A stretch of DNA of 64,000 nt from Dicaeum eximium (GCA_013396995.1 VWZP01001590.1:310001-374000), one strand, 5' to 3'; shown: positions 24,654-35,477, counted from the stretch's first letter. A program made the numbers and translations. Notes: a model not told the origin generated them from the sequence alone.

Positions 24654-24947
24654 CTGAAAAAAAATTGTAAACACTTGTTAAGCATTCAGTGTTTGACATG
24701 GCTTGTTTTCATCTTTTTTTTTCCTTAAATCAGAAAAGCCAAAGCTCAGCAGGAGCTAAAACTAGCAAAAGACAAAGTATAATGAGAGGGAATTTTGAAA
24801 GCATAAAAGTTTCATAAACAAGTGAAAATGAGCATCCATCAAGTGAAGGGGTGTTATGCCCACTCCTAAAGGTAAAGGTAACTGAGGTTCTTGTTAATAG
24901 ATTCCTTGTGGCAGATTAGAGTGAAATGACACTGAATGACCAGTGTC

Positions 24948-24977
24948 TATATATATATATACACACATATATGTATA
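24948..24977. repeat. (AT)n-(AC)n microsatellite
   Basis: Alternating TA repeat followed by ACACAC and ATATATGTATA. Confidence 0.8.
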
Positions 24978-25085
24978 ATGCAGGTTTGTTTTAGAACAAT
25001 TTGGTTACAGTGAAAAGGAGGTAAAGAGCCCTTTTAGTTATTATCTATAGAAATGAAACAATATAAATTATAAAAGAATTACTTA

Positions 25086-25147
25086 AGAAAATACATAAAG
25101 AAAAGAAAGGAAGAGAAAGAAAGGATAAGAGAAGATAGTGGAGAGGA
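25086..25147. repeat. Purine-rich (A/G) tract
   Basis: Nearly unbroken A/G sequence of GAAA and GGAA units on the + strand; low complexity. Confidence 0.7.
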
Positions 25148-25919
25148 ATGATATCACAACACATGGATCCAGTGACAAGAACTGATTTTTGCAGTTCCAT
25201 TTAGTCAAAGTGATGGTTGGAGATTTTATCCATCAGGGGTGAGGGAATACCACAAAACATATTCAACAGGTTCAATATGTTCAGGTTCAGGTGGGAACAC
25301 CCAGGTACCTCCCCTGGGGGGAGTTCTACACTGTCTGTTCCAGCACTGGGGTCACGTGCGGGGCTCTGTTGGAAGGCCCCAGAAATGAGCCTGGGGGCGC
25401 TTTGGGTTTTCTTTGATGGGTTATGACACCTTCTAAGCAATGACAGCTGCCTCTGATGCCAGTGTAACTGAGCCAGTTCTGCCCCCCAGGAAGGGATGAA
25501 CACCTTCAGGCCCAGCTGTGAGCTGTGAGTGTCCTGATACCTTCCCTGGGAGGGGAGATTTACAGCTGGCCAGCTGTGTAAGGAAGGGCACTGGCATGAT
25601 GAACAGCATTGTCCCACCTCAGCAGCACCTGCTCTCACTGGCCTTTTCCCTTACCTGGCTCAAGCCCAGCTTTTTACTGACAAAGGTCAGTTTGTTGTGG
25701 TCATGCTCTGGTGGTGGGTGCTCACCTTCCCTGCCCCTGGGCTGCTCTGATGCAGATCAGAGGATTCCCAGCACACACCCAAACCTCTCCTCCTGCCCTT
25801 CGGTCCAGGGGTGCAAACCCGGCCTCAGCAAAGCCCCTGTAGCTTTTCCACATGGGCAGCTGCGTGAGCCATTAACCAGCAGTGTCTCAGTCTCTCACAA
25901 GGGGAAGATCCTGTCACAG

Positions 25920-26925
25920 ATGGTATGGAAAAGGCTGAAGTAGTCAACATTACCTTTTCCTCAGTCTTTACAGTCAAAGTCTGCACCCAGACCTCTGCTT
26001 GTACCAGTGCTAGCTGGGGAGGAAAGGGCTAAGTAGGAGCAGGGCCAGCACCTGCTGAAAGACGCTGGATGCACTCAAATGCACAGAGCCAGATGGGTTA
26101 CACTCAAGGTTGCTAAGAGACACAGCTGACACATTTATCAGGCAACTGCCTATTACCTATGAAAACCACTTATCACAGTCTCCAATTGACTGGGAAAAGA
26201 CTTACATGTGCTCATTTTTAATAGAGGCAAAAAGCAGTGCTTACATCCAGTCAGCACCATCTCAGTATCTGGAAAAATGCTCAGAGCTTGTCCCCTTAGC
26301 TGGGTGAAAGCTAAGAAAGCAATCAGGAAGATGTGACTCAGATTTACCAAGGGCAGATTATGTCTGATAAATCTGAACAGCTACCATGATGAAAGATCTG
26401 GTCACACAGCTAAGGGGATGCAACACACTTTGAGTGCCCTGTGGCTCCTGGCACCAGCCCCTGAAGCACACACGTTAGTAAGCTGAGGCCAGATGGATGG
26501 TTGGAGTGGCTAGAAACTTGTCTGGGCAGACAGAATTGAAGACCTGATGGCTTCAAGTTGCTTCACTTGTTGGCTAGAACAGTAAGAGTCTCCTGGGACT
26601 GATACAGGTAAATATATTTATCACTGACTTGGATGATGAGACAGAAAGTGTCCCCATTGTGGCATGATCATTGGAACTGGATGATCTTTGAGGTCCCCTC
26701 TGGGCCACTCTATGATCAGCAAACTTGTGGATGATACTATGTTAGAATAGTAGCGCTCCCCTTCAAAGGGGAACTGAGAAACTGCAGGGCTAGAAGGCAG
26801 AAACCTCGTGACAGAGGGCTATACCTGGGACTGGCTTAATCCAGTGGGGACAACTGTCCTGCTCCAAGCAAGAATTCTGACTGGATGATGCTCAGAAGTG
26901 CCTTCCAGCCAACATATCTGTGATT
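25920..26925 (+). mobile_element. CR1 LINE, old composite copy
   Basis: Starts with a CR1 ORF2-region phrase (AAAAGGCTGAAGTAGTCAAC, CCTCAGTCTTTACAGTC). It continues with GCCAGATGGGTTACACTCAAG and a body phrase (TATCACTGACTTGGATGATG) and ends CCTTCCAGCCAACATATCTG. A second CR1 3' tail is embedded at about 26655-26717. Heavily mutated and non-coding. Confidence 0.75.
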
Positions 26926-27965
26926 TTAAATGTACAAACAATATTCATGTATAAAAGGTCAAACACTGACTAAGCATTCCCTTTCTAGTGGTAAAGAAAA
27001 AGTTCTTGGTGGAGAATTTTATAAACTTTAATTAAGCCTGTTTATTCACAGGTTATTTAGAAGCACATTAATCCCTCACACTTCCATGTACCCTACCTAA
27101 TACATCTCTAAAGAGTAAAGAAAGTGGAGGACACTCATATACACTGTAGTGCAAACATGGTGTGAAGCTTCAAAACCACACACCCAAACAGCTATGACAG
27201 AGAAAGATAAACTGACATGCACAACATTCAAGGTTAGTCAGAACTACCCTTCCAAGTGTAGGAACAGGTTCATAGAGAGAGCCAAGAGATATTTCTCATT
27301 CCTTGTAAATCTGCCTTTACTTTTCCTAAAATGGGTTAGCATAACTTTCTGTCATATATCATTACCCTATCAAATTATATTTATTCCCATGATGCAGTCC
27401 ATTGCTTCTTTAAAGCATTAATATTTTACTTTCATTTAAATATCTTTCTGTGTATTTATTTAAGGCGTGTAATTTATTTTCAAAATGTTTTTTATTTTGA
27501 ATCCCTTGAAATGGCACTTATCCAGCTTGTTGATAACTAATCAACAACTAGTTGAAACAGTCAACTAACTAATGAATTGTATTGTATGAATGAAGGCAGA
27601 GCTTCCATAAATTAGGCTGTTCAGAAATGGAATATATTTACAGTCACTACTCAAAATGCCCATTTTCAAGCATAAGAAATAATTCCTGCAACTTTTAACT
27701 GTCCATAATTGTTAATAGTTTTTCAGCATTTAATTCAACAGCAGCTTGCAACTTTTAAAAATGAAATTATTTTAAAGTCTTCTACCTCCAGTGAGCAAAA
27801 TTACTTTGACTTTTTTTTTCCACAACATTAGAGAGTACTTGAAGTGTACTTAAGTGTTTAAGCAAAACACTTTGGTACTTTCTACATCCAGTGTATAGAT
27901 GCTATTGATAACAAAAGTTTTAATACTCTCAAAATATTTTAGGACAACAAAATACACATCTAATG

Positions 27966-28100
27966 AAGTCCCATTCCTCTACCTTGGCATATTATCTGTA
28001 ACCCAGAGTGCTCAAAAATCAGTTTCTCAAATTCATGAGACCACTTTATGATCTGGAATCTTTCAGATAGCACATCATGGTTGTAGACACCTGCATCTCC
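27966..28100 (-). repeat. Duplicated 135-bp segment, copy A (unclassified)
   Basis: About 80% identical by eye to 40825-40964, same orientation. Copy A has an open minus-strand frame reading DAGVYNHDVLSERFQIIKW, then SHEFEKLIFEHSG. Copy B breaks the same frame. Homology continues past the only GT that could serve as a donor, so this does not look like a simple exon copy. No protein or repeat family is recognised. Confidence 0.6.
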
Positions 28101-28600
28101 AACCAACCTGGAGTTCAATATCAATACATAACATTGGAAACAAAAGAAATGTCAGCCTAATTTTATAGTCACAGCTGAAAGACCCTATTGATACAAGTAC
28201 TTTAAGGCTGAGTCTCTCTCCTAAATTAGAAATAACTCTTGAACAGAAGTTCAAGAAACTTGCTCAATTTATAATATACCACTTTCCAATCACGAAAAAC
28301 ACAATAGAAATAATTTGCAATTTTTGGTCTGCAACCAATAAATTCCCAAACGTCTTTTAATGAGTCCTGGTTCTCCTCTACCACATAACAAGTGTGACCC
28401 ACGCCTTTACAAAACGTGAACAGCTTTTCCCCCATCTGTCACCTCTGATTTTTTCTCATCCAGCTCTTTGGCAATTCCCTGCCCTCCATGAAGTGCTGTG
28501 CTTCAGCTTCCCAGGCTCCTGTCAGGTGGGATGTTCTCCCTTTATTCTCACCTTACCCAAGCCAGTACAGGAACTGCCACTCCAAATACTCTCTGTTTTT

Positions 28601-28925
28601 ACAGAGGTTGGAAGGGACCACAGTGGGTCATATGTTCCTGGTCAAGCAGGGCCATGTGAGGCACAAGATTGCATCCAGATGGTTCTGGAGTATCTCCAGT
28701 GAGAGAGACTCCAGTAGCTCTGGCCAATCTGTTCCAGGGCCTGGTCGCTCAAACAGTAAAGAAGTTCTTCCTCATAGTCAGGTAGAGCTTCCTGTACATC
28801 AGTTTCTGTCCATTGCCTCTTGTCCTAGTGGTTGGCACTACGAAGAAGAGCCTGGCTCCATCCTTTACATATTTATGTATTTTTATAAACCTCCTTTGCT
28901 CCAGGGAGCGAAACAAGCGCTACTT
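28601..28925 (-). mobile_element. CR1 LINE 3' fragment, reverse orientation
   Basis: The + strand shows the reverse complement of CR1: GAGGTTGGAAGGGACCACAG, ATTGCATCCAGATGGTTCTG, GAGTATCTCCAGTGAGAGAG, AGTAAAGAAGTTCTTCCTCA, CAGTTTCTGTCCATTGCCTC and AGAGCCTGGCTCCATCC. The left end lacks the octamer tail. Confidence 0.9.
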
Positions 28926-29280
28926 TTCGTGACTTCTTCCTCTCCTCACTTAAAACGAAGGAGCCATTCATTCTCCATCCCCTCTGATCCACTGGCCATA
29001 GGTTAGTATCTCTTGAGATATATGTCTGCATCTCTCCTTCTCCACAAACCCACATCACTGTCTGAAGGGAGAACTACTTTTAGTTCACCCGCATCACACT
29101 TAAGTGCAAATCACTAGGTAGGTTAATGCAAGAGAGTGCAGACGGGGGCAGCAAGGGTACTTAAGCAAGCAGCACAGGGAGTCTTTTTTCAAAAGCTATC
29201 GCTCGGTAAAACACACCTTTAGACAAACAGTCCTTCCTGCAAAAGTAATCACAGAAAACAAAGTTTCCCCCCTTCTCCCA

Positions 29281-29530
29281 GGACTGAGGGGAGCACGGGG
29301 GGAGCTGGGAGGAAGGGAGTGGGGTGGGGAAGAGAGGACGGCAGCCTGTGCCCAGCTGGGGCGGGGCGGCACTGGGGCGGCCAAGGGGCAGGGCAGGGGC
29401 AGGGGGCAGGGCAGGGACAAGGGNCCCTACCCGCCGCCGCATCACGTCACGGGGAGCCCCTCCCCCGTGCCCCGTCAGGCGCCGCCTCTTCCCGTCCGCC
29501 CCGGCCCGGCTCCCGCCGCTCCCCGGCGGC
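29281..29530. promoter_or_regulatory. Divergent OXNAD1/DPH3 CpG-island promoter
   Basis: The only strongly GC- and CpG-rich interval in the window separates the 5' end of OXNAD1 (-) from DPH3 (+). It holds an Sp1-type GGGGCGGGGC (29358-29367), a G-run array (29385-29423), a CRE-like TCACGTCA (29442-29449), and CTTCCCG (29488-29494), an ETS-like core on the minus strand. There is no TATA box. The human pair is also divergently transcribed. An N at 29424 sits in the region. Confidence 0.8.
29431..29480 (-). other. OXNAD1: Possible OXNAD1 non-coding exon 1 (approximate)
   Basis: A minus-strand donor GG|GTAGGG at 29431/29430 could end a 5' UTR exon and splice to the acceptor at 24654. The transcription start is unknown and the right boundary is only illustrative. 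Confidence 0.3.
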
Positions 29531-29638
29531 ATGGCCGTGTTCCACGACGAGGTGGAGATCGAGGACTTCGAGTATGACGAGGAGACCGGGACCTACAGCT
29601 ACCCGTGTCCCTGCGGGGACCGATTCCTGATCACGCGG
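29531..29638 (+). CDS. DPH3: DPH3 coding exon 1
   Basis: 36 codons from ATG to CGG|GTGAGG; includes the acidic N-terminus and the first Cys-x-Cys pair. Confidence 0.96.
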
Positions 29639-30311
29639 GTGAGGGGCGGCCGGGCGGGGCTGAGGGGGAGAACAGGGTGGTGCGGCCCGTGGGCCCGGCG
29701 GGCGGCGGGGCCCTGACCGCTCTCCCGGCGCTTTTGCAGGAGGACCTGGAGAACGGGGAGGACGTGGCCACCTGCCCCAGCTGCTCCCTGATCCTGCGCG
29801 TCATTTACGACCAGGTGGGTGTAGAGGGAGGGCTGTCGGACGCGGTTCCTGCAAGGAACCTCCGAGTCCCGGTTCGCCGGGGAGCGCGGGGCAGCGTTTG
29901 AAAATGCCTGGTTTGGAACTACATCTGCTGCCGGATCTCTCGTTTTGCTGGTCTCCTCCTGCCGTGTTTGGGCTTAAAAAGAGGCCTCTACCGGGGTGGG
30001 CACGGGGTAGGACACAGATGGGACGAAATCAGTGATGTGAATGACGAGCTCCTGTGGCTGACTCCAGCAGCCCTGGCAGCTTTTTTCACCTCGTAGGCAC
30101 CTTACGGCGTTCATGTTCTTGTATACAGATTCATATCACTTATAGCCACTCTGTTTTCCGGTCTGGGTGCATGTCGTGGTGTTTGTGAGGTAGAGGAGAC
30201 TAAAAAAGAATGTAAATCGTCTAAATCCCTGCTTGCTGTCTTTAGGAGCAGTTCATGCGGGATGAAGTCGTGGCAGAACCTTTGCCAAACAAGGAATTGG
30301 TCAAGTGCTGA
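29531..30311 (+). CDS. DPH3: DPH3 (KTI11-type CSL zinc-finger protein), complete
   Basis: DPH3 is a small cytosolic metal-binding electron carrier that reduces the DPH1-DPH2 iron-sulfur enzyme in diphthamide synthesis on eEF2. It also serves Elongator-dependent wobble-uridine modification of tRNA. Three exons (29531-29638, 29740-29814, 30246-30311) give 82 residues, the length I recall for the human protein. Residues 1-36 carry MAVFHDEVEIEDFEYD and the first Cys pair (C26, C28 in PCPCGD). Residues 37-61 carry EDLENGEDVATCPSCSL with C48 and C51 and the CSL signature. The C-terminus ends NKELVKC. All four metal ligands are intact. The start lies in the CpG island and has a good Kozak context (GCGGCATGG). 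The last exon is less conserved: FMRDEVVAEPLP replaces a Cys-containing stretch recalled from mammals. Confidence 0.96.
29740..29814 (+). CDS. DPH3: DPH3 coding exon 2
   Basis: Acceptor GCTTTTGCAG, donor CAG|GTGGGT. The 25 codons include EDLENGEDVATCPSC and ILRVIYDQ. Confidence 0.96.
30246..30311 (+). CDS. DPH3: DPH3 coding exon 3
   Basis: Acceptor TGTCTTTAG. 21 codons (EQFMRDEVVAEPLPNKELVK plus Cys) and TGA at 30309-30311. Confidence 0.95.
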   Translation, partial: EQFMRDEVVAEPLPNKELVKC

Positions 30312-31715
30312 TGAATGCATCGTGGACTGTGCTGCTTTGGGATGAGAAAGTATGGGGATGGTGACTGCGGAAAGAGTTGTGGTTCTTCTGGAAGTGCTTG
30401 CTGCTGTGGGATACAAGTGCAATAATTGTTTGTCTTAACAGGAAGGAGAGTTTGCAGGGACATCAAACACATGAATGTGTTTTGTTCCAAAGGGTTATAC
30501 TTAAAAAAAAAAAAAAAATATAATACATTATGATCCTGATTTACAGCAAGTCAATGCACAGAAGAAGAGTGTGGAGTTGGGAAATTATAACATTTAGTCT
30601 AGCAGTGGCTTCTTAGCCTGTGGAGAAAAACTGGCTTCATGTGGGTATATGCGAGTGTGAAATGGCACAGAGAGCTGAAATGTTGGGAGGCAGGACACAA
30701 TGCACAGTGCAGCTTCTCCCAGCATGTGGGCTTGGGTACTTCCAGCCCATATGGAATATGGGGAGAAAACAAGAGACCCAGAGCCAACATTTACCAGTGT
30801 TGGTAAATTGTTTTTATTCCTGTAAGCACAGGGAAGGTGCTGCAGTTGTCTGGGTATCTGCAGTGGGGGCAGATTTGTTCTGTAAATTGCTTCTGAAGTT
30901 GCTTTGAAAGAACTTTGGTAGTTGTTAACAAATGACTCTGACATAACAGTGATACACTTTTGAGGCTGTTGTGTGGTGTCAACCTTTTTTTTACCTCTGC
31001 ACAGCTGCTAATGTGCAGGTGGACTGGAACTCCAAGTGGGTTATATTTTACCTCTATATTCTCAACAACTTTGTGATTTGATTGTTACAGTAGATACAAA
31101 ATGGGCTGCAGTTGTTTGTACCATTTGTAGTAAATTTCTCAGCCCTTCTTTATTAGATTCTGTCACTTCCTGGATAGGAGATGGATACATTTCACTTAAA
31201 GGCATTTTTTAGGGTGGGAAAGAGTCACGAGAACATACTCCACATTGATTCCAAGACTGCTTCTTGAATTACAAGCCACTGCAGCTTGAATAATTACTTA
31301 AAATTGTCATAATTCCTGTGTTTTAATAGGATTTGACATCTGTGAAGTTAAATCTGGGGAAAAATACCTGCAAAGAATTTATATAGCTATTTTGCTCCAG
31401 GCACTAAAGATAAGCAAGTTTTATTGGATCCTTGCATTTAGTTATTTTTTGTTCTTACAGCATTCTTTGAATGTTGAAGATGAATGTTCTAGTTACTTTG
31501 AGAAAAGGAGAGGAAAAAACCCTGCATCTAGTTGGAAATTTTGAATGCAGTAAGCACAACCCAGAGTGTTTCCATGCTTAACCCAGGAGGTGGCACTCGT
31601 GTTCCTTTGACATGTGTGATTAAAAAAAAAAAAAAAGGTTGTGGTACTTTGGTTAGCTATGCCTTATCAAATATTTATTTTGACTATTTAAATAAAGATG
31701 TTTAAGATTCCATCA
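30312..31715 (+). other. DPH3: DPH3 3' UTR (inferred)
   Basis: Non-coding sequence with A-runs near 30502-30517 and 31622-31636. It extends to the AATAAA at 31691-31696, followed by a GT-containing stretch. Confidence 0.6.
31691..31696 (+). terminator. DPH3: DPH3 poly(A) signal AATAAA
   Basis: First canonical hexamer after the DPH3 stop codon, followed by CAGTGGTTATAATGG about 20 bases on. Confidence 0.6.
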
Positions 31716-32182
31716 GTGGTTATAATGGGCCATTACTTACTCTGTTTCTGCACCAGCCACAAGGATTTCCAGAGGTCTTGAGTTGCTGCTGCTGGGGTGA
31801 TGATAGTGGAGGTTTTTCAGGTTGGTTGATAAAAATTGTTTCAATCTATCAGTAGATGCTGTAAACCAAGCTTACAGGAACTCTACCTAAGCCCCTGTTC
31901 AAATTTCTACTGCATAACTACCTTAATGATTTTTCCACAAGTATTCTACATAAAAGCAATTGTAGCAATTTTCAAATGCAAGACCAGGGAATGTATGCTC
32001 TGATCTAGTGCATCGAGGTAAGTTGCTATGTGTATCATCTCTAAAAGTACATACATTTTGCAGAAATCATTGACCAGATTTTGTTATATAATGAAGGTCA
32101 GGTCCTTTCTGATTTAGGAAACTTGCATAGAGAATTATTTGTACTCTATGGTTAAATTCCAACATGGTTGTAAAAAGCGTTA

Positions 32183-32245
32183 ATCAATTAAATTTTACTT
32201 GGCAGGTGCCAAGTAAACATGGCATGTAACAAGCTTTTAATTGAT
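32183..32245. repeat. Nested inverted repeat (hairpin)
   Basis: Inner perfect 11-base arms TTTACTTGGCA (32194-32204) and TGCCAAGTAAA (32207-32217) have a 2-base loop. Outer 10-base arms are ATCAATTAAA (32183-32192) and TTTAATTGAT (32236-32245). An 18-base unpaired stretch lies on the right side. Confidence 0.85.
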
Positions 32246-34743
32246 CTTAGTAGTGTTTCCCATCATCTGAAATACAAGTAATGGCTTTTTAAAAGTAATT
32301 TTAGCAGAATTAATTAGTTCATTACATCATTTGGAACTGTCAGGACTTGAAGTTTCTTACCTGATGTGAATAGGGTCCAAGTTGTGGAATGCAATTTACG
32401 TGCACATTAAAATTACTTGACCACATAGTGTATGTATCAAAGCTTTAACAAAGTGTGTTTGCATACCTGTGTGGTTTTTATTGTGTACCTATGCAAATCA
32501 TGTTTGCTTTTCTTGAGGGTTTTTTATAGCTTAACAAGAGAAAGATGTTGTGGCTGACTGTTAGAAAAGGATGTGGCCACATTTGCCCACTTAAATTACT
32601 TTCAACTCTTGTCTCATTGCAGGGTCTCAAGACTGTAGTTGACCGCCCCTCCAAAAAGGAGGCAAAACGAGGATGAGTGTCGTGTTTCTCTCTTTTTGTT
32701 GCCCTTTGAGAATCTGAGAGACATTTAGAAACTGTTGAGTTGTTCTGTTGTTTTCCCTTCTCTCTGCAGAGAGGAGTTCTGCAGCAAGAGTTCATCCTTC
32801 ATCAAAGCTCAGCAGTGCTAAAGCCAAAAAGTTGCCCACTTTTGTCTTTTGTTAACTTGTAAGAAGCTTTTGATTCCAGTGATTGCAGTAATCTTTTAAA
32901 AACATTCTTTCATACTGTGTCATTCCAGAACACCAGTCAGGGCAGCCTGAGTAACCCATCAGAAATGTCCCTTGTCAGGAATTCAGTCACAAGGTTTCCT
33001 CACAGGCTCTGGCCCCTCACACATTACTTTTGTATTACATGCTCTTACAAACCAGTAGCTCACTTTTTTTCTCAAAAGGCAATTGTGTAGGACACAAAGA
33101 AGTCTTGTTTGCTGCTTGTATCTGACAAGCAGATTGATTGATTATGTGTTTGATTAGGTCCGTGGGCCTGCACAGAGGAGTCCAGTGAGTTCAGTGTGGT
33201 GAAAACAGCATCACATGAACGTTAATGGAATAATTCATACTTGGTAGAGACTAGAGGGTGAAACAATTTATGGGCAGTTTCAGATACTCGAGCTGTGAAA
33301 TTTCTCATACTGTTGAACACCTCTGAACTCCTGTGTAACACTCAGAACAAGCAATACACTCTGTTGCCACAATTTATGGGGAGAAATGGAAGATAATTTG
33401 CTCTTCATTAAACTAAAGAGGCTTAGCCTCCCTGATCCGGCAGATTCTTGTTTGCATTTCAAAGAAGCTCGCTGAGAAGGTCATGTACTTTTGGCTTATT
33501 GAGCCTGTATATCAGTGTACATGATTAGTTTTGAATTGTTGCTGTAGAAGTCTGTGACACACAGCCCCCAAGAGCTGAGGTCACTAGGCCACTAATTTTG
33601 CTGTTGCATTTGTTTCATTGTCCATATATCAGGGAGGTCTTAGTATCCTAGAGGACCCTTTGTAAGTACCTTGACATATCTTCTCTCCATCACAGTTTTA
33701 ATTTTGATTCTCAGCACCCATAAAAAAAAAAACACAACAGGAGATCCTTGCAGAATGACAGAATTCAAGATCATTTCATAGATTACCAGTCTGTCTACCA
33801 AGAAGGAGATACTGATTAATTTCAAATACACAGGCAAAATTTCATTTAAGATAGTGAACTGACAACTATGCATTGTCATGAGGACAAGCCGTTTCTGCAT
33901 GTTCCATCTCCATCTCTTCTGTTCCAATTTAACAGATCAGTCTAACTGTACGGATGGGTACTTGTTACACTGAAAACTTCTTGAAATGTTTTTACAAATA
34001 GGATTTATCATGGTATTTAGTTCAGTAATTAAAGTTTGCCATGAATTTTCTCCTAGCAGTTCCATGTGGATTGCTTTGATTCTACTTCATGGTAACTTAA
34101 AATGCTAAATGCTGATTTCTTTATGTCTTTCCATGGTAGCCATGGCATGGAGGAGACAGGGAGGATCCTGTGAAGGTGCTGGGCTCATCAGCCCTGAAAC
34201 TGGTCAAACCTGTTGAGTGACAGGCAACAACTGACAGAAGCTGTGCCAAGAAGGAGACCAGCTGTCACAGTGTCCCCTGTGGTCAGGGAGGAAGTGGGTC
34301 AGAAGGCACCAACCAAAAGGGTAGAACCTTAAGTGACCCATCATCACTCCTTCCCACCCCTTGCTGTCACCATTTTGAGCTGTTTGCACATCAGGTCACC
34401 TCTCCAAAATTCTTGGCAATTCACCAGGCCGGCACAGGTTTCCTGTCATGTGGAAAGTCACTGCTGTGCTATTGACCCTGTCAGTGAGTGCAGCCAGCCA
34501 AGAGAAGCTGGCTCTGAAGGCATGGTGCAAAGGTCAGAGCAGAGCTGCCCCATCCAGGGGTGGTCATTTTTTATTTTTATGTCAAAACTGAGATCCTTAT
34601 CTTGTTGTTTGAATGCTGAAGCTGTTGCTTTAGGGAAAGATCCAGCTATCAAGACTAAGGGTAAAATCAACAGGAGCTGGCAATAAGTCACTTTTTCCGT
34701 GACCTTGCCATTGCTCCATGACAAATGGTTTTATTTTAGTCTC

Positions 34744-34768
34744 AGTTGTCCTCTCTCAGAGGACAACT
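34744..34768. repeat. Perfect 11-bp inverted repeat with 3-base loop
   Basis: Arms AGTTGTCCTCT and AGAGGACAACT flank CTC; a short T run follows the right arm. Confidence 0.85.
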
Positions 34769-35448
34769 TTTTGACACATTTGGTACTTCAGTTAAAAGAT
34801 TTCCATCCACTGGAACACTAAATAGCTACACCACTTCTTAGCATGATCTTTGTGTATGTAGTCCTGTGGTGTTTACACAAAATACAAATTTCTGGGATAC
34901 TTTTAGTAACAATGACTATTTCACACTGCCTAGAAAAAATTTACTATTTTCAGGGGAGGGCTTTTTTTTTTCCTTTTCCAAATATTTTGAAAAAGACAGT
35001 GTTTAACAGTTTTTATTTCTGCATATCTCTGATAGTAGGCCTGTTGATTCTTTCCCTGAAAATTGTGTACTTGTCCAATGCAATACCATCTTAAGGTATT
35101 TGGTTCTAGACAATAGCAAGGCTGCAGCATAAATTTATCATTTTTATCGCTATAACAGATTAGAACTGATTTTGTAGCCTGTGATGGATTTTAAGATTAA
35201 TGTTCATTTAATTACAAAAAAAAACAAAGATAAAATATGAGCCCTTACTTATCCTGCCTTTTCACTTATTAGGGTAGAACACATTTGACTTTTATATTAT
35301 GCAGAGGCTTCTGTGGCCCCAGTGCACTGCACAGGTGTTCCTACAGTGATGGCTTCTGGCATACATCCCTTGGCTAGAACTAGACCTTGAATTTAGATAT
35401 GTAAACAGTCCAGAGGCAGAAATCCAGACAAAACACCTGTCAGTCTCA

Positions 35449-35477
35449 CAGTCCCTCTCTTGCAGAACTACTCAAGA
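35449..35477 (+). repeat. 29-bp direct repeat, copy 1
   Basis: Differs from 36615-36643 at one base. The core TCTCTTGCAGAACT also recurs at 38643-38656. Confidence 0.8.

Larger units (their letters stand above)
24654..29430 (-). other. OXNAD1: OXNAD1 first intron (inferred)
   Basis: Lies between the start-codon exon and the inferred non-coding first exon at the shared promoter. It holds an (AT)n/(AC) microsatellite, a purine-rich tract, a mildly GC-rich 0.7 kb stretch (25.2-25.9 kb), a long composite CR1, a duplicated 135-bp segment of unknown type and a minus-strand CR1. Confidence 0.6.

Noticed and set aside
25201..25638. 145-codon minus-strand frame in a GC-richer intron patch
   Set aside because: No recognisable domain, no splice support, and overlapping frames are open on the other strand too.
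29161..29532. 123-codon Pro/Ala/Arg-rich minus-strand frame in the promoter
   Set aside because: Pure CpG-island composition; it crosses an N and the shared promoter and resembles no protein.
30111..30490. Minus-strand frames of about 80-100 codons over DPH3 exon 3
   Set aside because: They are antisense to a well-supported coding exon and UTR and have no homology.
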